Part shown: in pieces, positions 1 to 6,218 of the stretch
How the letters are laid out: each line of letters begins with the position of its first letter
Numbering within the stretch: position 1 is the first letter of the stretch
Origin: Gammaproteobacteria bacterium
GTDB lineage: Bacteria > Pseudomonadota > Gammaproteobacteria > UBA6429 > Thiohalophilaceae
DNA: 6,218 bases
Direction of reading: 5' to 3'
Assembly: GCA_029880425.1 (NCBI GenBank)
Contig: JAOUOK010000119.1
Span: 1-6,218 of the forward strand
Position numbers and translations under genes: made by a program
Notes under the pieces: generated by a model
What the model was told of the DNA's origin: nothing
Database searches by the model: none
The model's input: the letters and a program-made list of their open reading frames with translations, nothing else

Positions 1-163
1 CAATACAGTGAATTTCACCAAGGTACCTGAGTTTTATTTCCTCACCGATGTACTTGTTTAATGAAATAAGTTCATCGTCAAGGGGTAGCTGGTATTCAAC
101 CGGTGACCCTGGATTCGATCCCAGTGAAGTCACCATTTTTTTTAAGTGGCCTGTTTTATTCAT
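1..163 (-). CDS. DUF2797 family protein, N-terminal part only (cut by window edge)
   Basis: Reading leftward from the ATG at 163-161 gives 54 open codons with no stop before the window edge. The peptide starts MNKTGHLKKM, has PVEYQLPLDDELISLNKYIG in the middle and ends RYLGEIHCI. From memory, this matches the start of DUF2797 proteins: a G-x-L-x-K-M opening, a Y-x-LPL-x-DEL-x-x-LN segment, and a YLG-x-IHC stretch that leads into a Cys-rich, probably metal-binding region. Here the Cys-rich part is expected just beyond position 1 and cannot be seen. The family's function is not established, to my knowledge. The start is chosen because it gives the full family N-terminus; a second ATG ten codons in (136-134) would lose part of it. 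No strong Shine-Dalgarno sequence precedes either start. The gene is separated from hemE by a terminator, so it probably has its own promoter. The family call rests on remembered similarity over only 54 residues. Confidence 0.72.
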   Translation of the reverse strand, partial: MNKTGHLKKMVTSLGSNPGSPVEYQLPLDDELISLNKYIGEEIKLRYLGEIHCI

Positions 164-293
164 ATTTCTATTTTCGCATAATCATTGATGGAGTGCGATC
201 CTTTGTTACAGGGGAATATGAAATATAATTTGTAATGTTGAAGAGCATTAATTTACCAATAAAAATTATTCTTTGTAATAAAATAAGTAGATG

Positions 294-307
294 TGTGATT
301 TATCACA
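294..307. promoter_or_regulatory. short dyad TGTGAT-TT-ATCACA, possible regulator site
   Basis: The six-base arms TGTGAT and ATCACA are perfectly complementary around a two-base centre. The half-sites are those of CRP-family operators, but the spacing is two bases shorter than the usual TGTGA-N6-TCACA CRP site, and it does not match TTGAT-N4-ATCAA of FNR. It lies about 130 bases upstream of the DUF2797 start. A regulator from another family, or chance in AT-rich DNA, is equally possible. Confidence 0.22.
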
Positions 308-359
308 ACGAGTGAATTTTATTAATATTTTTCTGCTTTGATTTACCTGTGCAGAATAT

Positions 360-375
360 CTGTATGGGTATACAG
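360..375. promoter_or_regulatory. LexA-type SOS box
   Basis: The 16-mer CTGTATGGGTATACAG fits the gammaproteobacterial LexA consensus CTGT-N8-ACAG, with dyad symmetry extending over twelve bases (CTGTAT-N4-ATACAG). From memory, it differs at only two central bases from the E. coli recA operator core. The outer flanks (AT on the left, CG on the right) do not continue the symmetry. On the minus strand it overlaps the -10 of a weak promoter candidate (-35 TTAACG at 389-394, -10 TATACC at 367-372), a position where LexA could block RNA polymerase. The only recognised gene downstream is the DUF2797 gene, about 200 bases away. Rightward transcripts would soon meet the terminator at 409-438. The sequence match is strong; the regulatory role is inferred. 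Confidence 0.6.
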
Positions 376-408
376 CGAAGGCTTTAACCGTTAATAAAAT
401 ATTAACCT

Positions 409-438
409 AAAAAAAAGCCCTCATGCGAGGGCTTTTTT
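409..438 (-). terminator. intrinsic terminator of hemE, potentially bidirectional
   Basis: A GC-rich stem, GCCCTC (417-422) paired with GAGGGC (427-432) around the loop ATGC, is extended by six A:T pairs on each side. Read on the minus strand it ends in a run of eight T and begins 15 bases after the hemE stop codon, the standard form of a Rho-independent terminator. On the plus strand it would also end in six T, so it could stop transcripts from either side. No converging gene is present, so the main role is probably to end the gltB-gltD-hemE transcript. Confidence 0.93.
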
Positions 439-453
439 AATCAGCTTGTTTGT

Positions 454-1518
454 TTACTTATGATAAGCCGGGCTTAATTCATGCACGGCTTCAATAAATG
501 CCTTGGCGTGTTCAGGATCAACAAACTGGTGAATACCATGGCCCAGGTTAAAGACATGGCCTGAACCTTTGCCATAACTTTCAAGTATCGTAGCCACTTC
601 TTCACGAATACGTTCAGGAGATGCATAAAGGACACAAGGATCCATGTTACCTTGCAATGCCACTTTATCACCGACACGTTCACGTGCAGCACCAATATCT
701 AAGGTCCAGTCTAAACCCAGGGCATCGGCACCGGCATCAGCCTGGGCTTCTAACCATTGACAGCCACCTTTACTAAACATGATCACAGGGACTTTACGGC
801 CTTCACTTTCACGATTTAAACCATCCATGATTTTCTGCATGTAACGCAATGAAAATTCTTTGTAATCACGGGTTGTTAAAACACCACCCCAGGTATCAAA
901 AATCATAACAGCCTGGGCACCATGTTCAATTTGCGCATTGAGGTAATCAATAATCGTATCAGCAAGCTTGTCCAGTAAAAGGTGCATAAGCTGTGGCTGA
1001 TCATAAAGCATACCTTTAACCTTGGCATATTCTTTTGAGCTGCTGCCTTCTACCATGTAAGTTGCCAGTGTCCAGGGACTGCCGGTGAAACCAATTAAGG
1101 GTACACGTCCATCGAGTTCACGGCGAATCATGGAAACTGCCGCCATAACATAGCCGAGTTCTTCATCCATTTGGGGATTAATCAGGTTATCAATGTCTGC
1201 TTTTGACCGAATGGGTCGTTCAAAGCGTGGCCCCTCACCTTCAGAAAAATATAAACCTAATCCCATGGCATCAGGAACAGTCAGTATATCTGAAAAAAGA
1301 ATTGCCGCATCAAGAGGGAAACGATCTAAAGGTTGAATTGTTACTTCGGTAGCAAGTTCCGGTGTTTTACACAATGTCATAAAGTCACCGGCTTTAGCGC
1401 GAGTCGCTTTATATTCAGGCAGGTAACGGCCAGCCTGGCGCATCATCCATACCGGGGTCATGTCTACAGGTTCTTTAAGTAGTGCACGTAGGAAACGATC
1501 GTTTTTTAATTCTGACAT
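454..1518 (-). CDS. hemE: uroporphyrinogen decarboxylase
   Basis: HemE is a cytoplasmic, cofactor-free enzyme that removes the four acetate carboxyl groups of uroporphyrinogen III to give coproporphyrinogen III in heme synthesis. Numbering from MSELKNDRF, the first family signature [10 protein letters not shown] is at residues 22-31, with substrate-carboxylate-binding Arg27 and Arg31. ILFSDIL follows with catalytic Asp77. The second signature, [16 protein letters not shown], is at 143-158 and includes Tyr154. The conserved C-terminal His327 sits in NLGHGI. The length of 354 residues equals that of the E. coli enzyme. The ATG at 1518 is preferred because MSELKNDR aligns with the usual N-terminus; an in-frame TTG three codons upstream lies inside a repeat arm and has no ribosome site. 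The ATG also lacks a clear Shine-Dalgarno sequence. It follows gltD in the same direction and is closed by the terminator downstream. Nothing in the protein looks damaged. Confidence 0.98.
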   Translation of the reverse strand: MSELKNDRFLRALLKEPVDMTPVWMMRQAGRYLPEYKATRAKAGDFMTLCKTPELATEVTIQPLDRFPLDAAILFSDILTVPDAMGLGLYFSEGEGPRFERPIRSKADIDNLINPQMDEELGYVMAAVSMIRRELDGRVPLIGFTGSPWTLATYMVEGSSSKEYAKVKGMLYDQPQLMHLLLDKLADTIIDYLNAQIEHGAQAVMIFDTWGGVLTTRDYKEFSLRYMQKIMDGLNRESEGRKVPVIMFSKGGCQWLEAQADAGADALGLDWTLDIGAARERVGDKVALQGNMDPCVLYASPERIREEVATILESYGKGSGHVFNLGHGIHQFVDPEHAKAFIEAVHELSPAYHK

Positions 1519-1526
1519 TTTTATCA

Positions 1527-1668
1527 ACCACAGAGGTCACAGAGGTACACAGACAAATTATTATTTAACTGTGTCATCTTAGTTATAAGAAAAATTATTA
1601 TTTAATTGCACCACAAAAGTTTAGGAGACAGAGTTTTTAACTCTGTGTACCTCCGTGACTTCCGAGGT
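1527..1668. repeat. MITE/REP-doublet-like element with 27-base terminal inverted repeats
   Basis: The two ends, 1527-1553 and 1642-1668, are inverted copies of each other, matching at 23 of 27 bases and separated by 88 bases. The hemE-side arm contains two perfect tandem copies of CACAGAGGT (1529-1537 and 1538-1546) followed by ACACAG. The gltD-side arm is the diverged version, read on the plus strand as CTGTGTACC, TCCGTGACT, TCCGAGG. The interior is AT-rich and has a 17-base direct repeat matching at 16 positions (1555-1571 and 1592-1608). It encodes no protein. The element starts 7 bases past the gltD stop and ends 8 bases before the hemE ATG, so it fills the gap. A -10-like TATAAC on the minus strand (1582-1587) has no good -35. 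Similar CTCTGTG/CTCCGTG-type intergenic repeats are, from memory, common in environmental bacteria. Calling it mobile is an inference: no target-site duplication is evident. Confidence 0.7.
1628..1646. repeat. perfect 8-base-pair hairpin inside the element
   Basis: ACAGAGTT (1628-1635) and AACTCTGT (1639-1646) are perfectly complementary around a TTT loop. The hairpin overlaps the inner edge of the gltD-side repeat arm, so the arm can pair either locally or with the distant arm, but not fully with both. On the minus strand there is no T run after it, so it does not look like a gltD terminator. It could protect the 3' end of gltBD messenger RNA or modulate read-through into hemE; that is speculative. 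Confidence 0.5.
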
Positions 1669-1675
1669 GAATTTT

Positions 1676-3085
<1,410 letters not shown>

Positions 3086-3161
3086 TTATTTTCTATTCGT
3101 TATTGGCCGACATCTAGCCGGCACCTGTAAAATTATTTACTTTATCTACTGCTGATGGTTC

Positions 3162-6100
3162 TTATGCTGCAGCACTTTGTAAGTCAGTTAACAATGATTC
3201 CATTGACGCTGCTTTTGGCTTAACTAGCCAGAAGTGGCATAGGGCATCAGCAAAGTTATCCAGAATTTCCTGGCCGCGTGGGCTTCCTGTTTCTTTAACG
3301 TGTTCTTCAATAACTGAACGTAAGTGATTGCGGTACGCTTCCATTGATTCAGGAACAATGCGTTCAACATCAATATCCTGGTTCGTGCGATCATTAAAAG
3401 TGTTGTTTACATCGTAAACATATGCAAAACCACCAGTCATACCCGCACCAAAGTTCACACCGGTTTCACCCAGTACTGTGACCAGGCCACCGGTCATGTA
3501 TTCACAGCCGTGGTCACCAACACCTTCAACAACAGTGTGCGCCCCCGAGTTACGAACACCGAAACGTTCACCGGCTAAACCAGAGGCAAACAGTTTTCCA
3601 CCGGTTGCGCCATAAAGACAGGTATTACCAATGATGGTTGTCTCGTGGTTTTTAAATGCGCTGCCTTTCGGTGGACGGATGGAGAGTTTACCACCAGCCA
3701 TACCTTTACCGACGTAATCATTGGCATCACCTTCAAGGTTCATATGTAAACCACCGGCATTCCAGACACCAAAGCTTTGACCCGCAGTACCGATGAGGTT
3801 TAAGACGATAGGGTTGTCTTCCATGCCAAGGTTGCCGTGACGAACTGCAATCTCACCAGATAAACGTGCACCAATTGAGCGATGAATATTTTCAACATGG
3901 TAACTGAATTCGCCACCTGATTGACTTTCAATTGTGCTCATCGTATCGCTGACCATTTGTTCGGCTAACTCACCTTTATCAAAAGGTTCGTTTTTAGGTT
4001 CAACACAGAATGTTGGTTTGTCCTTAGCAACACCGGCATCAGATAACAGCGGTGTTAAGTCTAGTGCGTTTTGCTTGGCGGTATTGCCCTCTAAAATTTC
4101 TAATAAGTCAGTACGACCAATAAGATCGGTGAGTTGTTTACAACCTAAGGCGGCCATTAATTCTCGTACTTCCTGCCCGATGAACCTGAAGTAGTTCATC
4201 ACCATTTCTACTTCACCGATGAAGTGTTTCTTACGCAGGATATCATCCTGGGTCGCAACACCTGTTGCACAGTTGTTTAAGTGACAAATACGTAAGTATT
4301 TACAACCCATCGCAACCATTGGGCCGGTACCAAAACCAAAACTCTCAGCACCTAGAATAGCTGCTTTAATAATATCGAGACCGGTTTTTAAACCACCGTC
4401 AGTTTGTAAACGGACTTTTCCGCGTAAATCATTTGCACGCAGAATTTGATGCGTTTCAGTTAAACCGAGTTCCCATGGTCCACCGGCATATTTAACAGAA
4501 GTTAATGGTGATGCACCGGTACCGCCGTCATAACCGGAGATAGTAATTAAATCAGCGTAGGCTTTAGCCACACCCGCGGCGATGGTGCCCACACCCGCTT
4601 CAGAAACAAGTTTTACTGAAACTAAACCATCGGGATTAACCTGCTTCAAATCATAGATAAGCTGGGCCAGATCTTCGATAGAATAAATATCGTGATGTGG
4701 TGGTGGTGAAATTAATGATACACCGGGCTTGCAATAACGGAGCTCTGCAATGTAGTCGTTTACCTTATGACCTGGAAGCTGACCACCTTCACCGGGTTTT
4801 GCCCCTTGTGCAATTTTAATTTGCATGACTTCTGCACTACGTAAGTAAGCAGGAGTTACACCAAAGCGACCGGATGCAACTTGTTTAATCTTGGAGCGTT
4901 TGACTGTGCCGTAACGTTTTACGTCTTCTCCACCTTCACCCGAGTTAGAGCGGCCACCAAGTTCATTCATTGCCTGGGCCAGTGTTTCGTGTGCTTCCGG
5001 TGATAAGGCACCAAGTGACATTGCAGCTGAATCGAATCGTTGTACGATACTTTCAAATGGTTCAACTTCATCAATATCAATGGCTTTTACATCGTCGCGT
5101 AACTTTAACAGGTCACGTAACGAGATAGGTGCACGGTTATTAATCTGATCAGCATAAACCCGGTAGTCTTCATACTTGCCACTTTTAACCGCAACTTGCA
5201 GAGATTTAACTACATCAGGGTTGTATGCATGGTCTTCACCACCGTGTACAAATTTTAATAAGCCACCCTGGTCAATATTTTTACGCGAGTTCCAGGCTAA
5301 TTGACAAAGGAAACGTTGCTCAGCTTCAAGTTCTTCAAAGCGACTGCCCTGAACGCGATTCGTGGTTCCTTTAAAACAAAGGTCGACTACGTCCTGGTTT
5401 AAACCAACACATTCAAATAATTGTGCACCACGGTAACTGGATATAGTTGAAATACCCATTTTTGAAGTGATTTTGTACAGTCCCTTATTAATACCTTTGC
5501 GGAAGTTCTCTCCCAGTTCATGTGCTTCCAGGTTGTTAATTTCCCTGGTGCGAATCATGTCACTTAAACATGCATAGGCAAGGTATGGATAAACGGCAGT
5601 TGCACCATAGCCAATAAGTGTTGCAAAGTGATGTGGATCACGTGCGGTACCGGTTTCTAAAACAATGTTGGCATCACAGCGTTGGCCTTCGGCAATTAAG
5701 TGATGGTGTACCGCACCGGTTGCAAGTAAGGCGTGAACCGGACGCGTATTTTCACTGATGTCTTTATCACTTAATACAATGATCACTTTGCCTGCATTAA
5801 TCGCAGCAGAGACCTTGTTATTGATATCCAGTAATGCTGATTTTAAATCAATATCATCAGGGTAATTTAATGAAATTATTTCACAGGCATAGCCACTGTT
5901 TGTTTCACCCAGCTCAAGCATATGCATGAACTTGGAGTGCGATAATATCGGTGAATTAACCAGTAAACGGTTTGCATGTTCGGGCGTTTCTTCGAACATG
6001 TTTTTTTCTCGGCCGAAGCAGGTTTCCAGTGACATGACGATTTGCTCGCGGATAGGATCAATCGGTGGATTGGTTACCTGGGCAAATTGCTGGCGGAAAT

Positions 6101-6218
6101 AATCGTAAGGTGAACGTTCTTTGCGCGATAAAACAGGGAACGGGGTATCATCACCCATTGAACCAATCGCTTCCTGGCCATCTTCACCGAGAATACGGAT
6201 TACCTGGTCACGTTCTTC
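3162..6218 (-). CDS. gltB: glutamate synthase (NADPH) large subunit, C-terminal two thirds (5' end outside window)
   Basis: GltB converts glutamine and 2-oxoglutarate to two glutamates in the cytoplasm, using electrons delivered by GltD. The window holds 1018 codons and a TAA stop; the family is about 1480-1520 residues, so roughly the first third, with the N-terminal Cys glutaminase domain, lies past the right edge. An internal ATG at 6158 is not the start: the frame stays open to 6218 and [12 protein letters not shown] is a mid-protein motif. Counting from the first visible codon, the central domain covers about residues 1-310. The FMN/2-oxoglutarate domain follows (about 360-735), with [12 protein letters not shown] (426-437), [13 protein letters not shown] (474-486), SPPPHHD (504-510) and DGGTGASPL (564-572). 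The [3Fe-4S] ligands Cys639, 645 and 650 lie in C-x5-C-x4-C (bases 4269-4304). The C-terminal glycine-rich beta-helix domain (GXGXG) covers about 780-935. No frameshift or missing key residue is seen. The glutaminase domain cannot be judged. Confidence 0.98.
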   Translation of the reverse strand, partial: EERDQVIRILGEDGQEAIGSMGDDTPFPVLSRKERSPYDYFRQQFAQVTNPPIDPIREQIVMSLETCFGREKNMFEETPEHANRLLVNSPILSHSKFMHMLELGETNSGYACEIISLNYPDDIDLKSALLDINNKVSAAINAGKVIIVLSDKDISENTRPVHALLATGAVHHHLIAEGQRCDANIVLETGTARDPHHFATLIGYGATAVYPYLAYACLSDMIRTREINNLEAHELGENFRKGINKGLYKITSKMGISTISSYRGAQLFECVGLNQDVVDLCFKGTTNRVQGSRFEELEAEQRFLCQLAWNSRKNIDQGGLLKFVHGGEDHAYNPDVVKSLQVAVKSGKYEDYRVYADQINNRAPISLRDLLKLRDDVKAIDIDEVEPFESIVQRFDSAAMSLGALSPEAHETLAQAMNELGGRSNSGEGGEDVKRYGTVKRSKIKQVASGRFGVTPAYLRSAEVMQIKIAQGAKPGEGGQLPGHKVNDYIAELRYCKPGVSLISPPPHHDIYSIEDLAQLIYDLKQVNPDGLVSVKLVSEAGVGTIAAGVAKAYADLITISGYDGGTGASPLTSVKYAGGPWELGLTETHQILRANDLRGKVRLQTDGGLKTGLDIIKAAILGAESFGFGTGPMVAMGCKYLRICHLNNCATGVATQDDILRKKHFIGEVEMVMNYFRFIGQEVRELMAALGCKQLTDLIGRTDLLEILEGNTAKQNALDLTPLLSDAGVAKDKPTFCVEPKNEPFDKGELAEQMVSDTMSTIESQSGGEFSYHVENIHRSIGARLSGEIAVRHGNLGMEDNPIVLNLIGTAGQSFGVWNAGGLHMNLEGDANDYVGKGMAGGKLSIRPPKGSAFKNHETTIIGNTCLYGATGGKLFASGLAGERFGVRNSGAHTVVEGVGDHGCEYMTGGLVTVLGETGVNFGAGMTGGFAYVYDVNNTFNDRTNQDIDVERIVPESMEAYRNHLRSVIEEHVKETGSPRGQEILDNFADALCHFWLVKPKAASMESLLTDLQSAAA

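Larger units (their letters stand above)
164..408. other. AT-rich intergenic region, probable control region of the DUF2797 gene
   Basis: No credible gene lies here on either strand. The stretch is strongly AT-rich and falls between the hemE terminator and the start of the DUF2797 gene. It holds a LexA-type box (360-375), a short dyad (294-307) and a small AT hairpin (390-406, seven-base arms GTTAATA/TATTAAC with loop AAA). Two weak minus-strand promoter candidates can be proposed. One has -35 TTAACG and -10 TATACC with a 16-base spacer (389-394 and 367-372), its -10 lying inside the LexA box. The other has -35 TTGTGA and -10 TATTTT with a 17-base spacer, overlapping the 294-307 dyad. Each hexamer matches consensus at only about four of six bases. 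If the upstream one is used, the gene has a leader of nearly 200 bases. Confidence 0.6.

Noticed and set aside
109..124. CTGGATTCGATCCCAG resembles the T-arm of a tRNA.
   Set aside because: The stem has only four pairs with an eight-base loop, no acceptor, D or anticodon arms fit around it, and it lies inside the DUF2797 reading frame.
168..248. A 26-codon minus-strand frame starting MLFNITNYIS and ending four bases before the DUF2797 ATG.
   Set aside because: It has no clear ribosome site, no family resemblance and no strongly hydrophobic segment, and a frame this short is expected by chance. It would be worth revisiting only if ribosome profiling showed translation.
474..695. Minus-strand 73-codon frame inside hemE, and a similar 61-codon frame at 5876-6061 inside gltB.
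   Set aside because: Both overlap strongly conserved coding sequence in another frame on the same strand and resemble no known protein.
1525..1527. TTG as an alternative hemE start.
   Set aside because: It adds only three residues not found in relatives, lies at the edge of the repeat arm and has no ribosome site; the ATG at 1518 aligns with the family.
3106..3122. GCCG...CGGC inverted repeat between gltB and gltD, considered as a terminator or attenuator.
   Set aside because: The stem has only four base pairs with a nine-base loop and no T run, too weak to support termination between two subunits of one enzyme.
3934..4194. Plus-strand frame of 86 codons within gltB.
   Set aside because: It is antisense to the linker between the FMN and C-terminal domains of GltB, is low in complexity and has no supporting signals.
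6156..6158. ATG at 6158 as the gltB start.
   Set aside because: The frame is open upstream to the window edge with GltB-like sequence, and the protein from this ATG would lack the entire glutaminase domain.

Overview
The window looks like a conserved housekeeping segment from a gammaproteobacterium. GltD and HemE resemble the enterobacterial and pseudomonad proteins closely along their whole length, and the order gltB-gltD-hemE is one I know from pseudomonads and related Gammaproteobacteria. Base composition is moderate in the genes and distinctly AT-rich between them. I cannot name a genus.

All genes lie on the minus strand, so transcription runs from right to left. From right to left they are: the C-terminal two thirds of gltB (glutamate synthase large subunit, cut by the right edge); a 79-base gap; complete gltD (small subunit); a 157-base gap almost filled by a terminal-inverted-repeat element; complete hemE (uroporphyrinogen decarboxylase); a strong intrinsic terminator; an AT-rich gap of about 245 bases with a very good LexA-type operator; and the first 54 codons of a DUF2797-family gene, cut by the left edge.

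GltB and GltD form the NADPH-dependent GOGAT enzyme, which makes glutamate from glutamine and 2-oxoglutarate. Glutamate is the precursor of 5-aminolevulinate in the C5 tetrapyrrole route, and HemE carries out a later step of that route, so the cluster joins nitrogen assimilation to heme synthesis. This metabolic link is an inference from gene order.

The genes themselves are ordinary, with all recognised key residues present and no frameshifts. The points worth a second look are in the gaps: (1) a MITE- or REP-doublet-like element at 1527-1668 that supplies nearly all of the hemE leader, and (2) a LexA box at 360-375 upstream of the DUF2797 gene. I see no convincing new multi-gene system.
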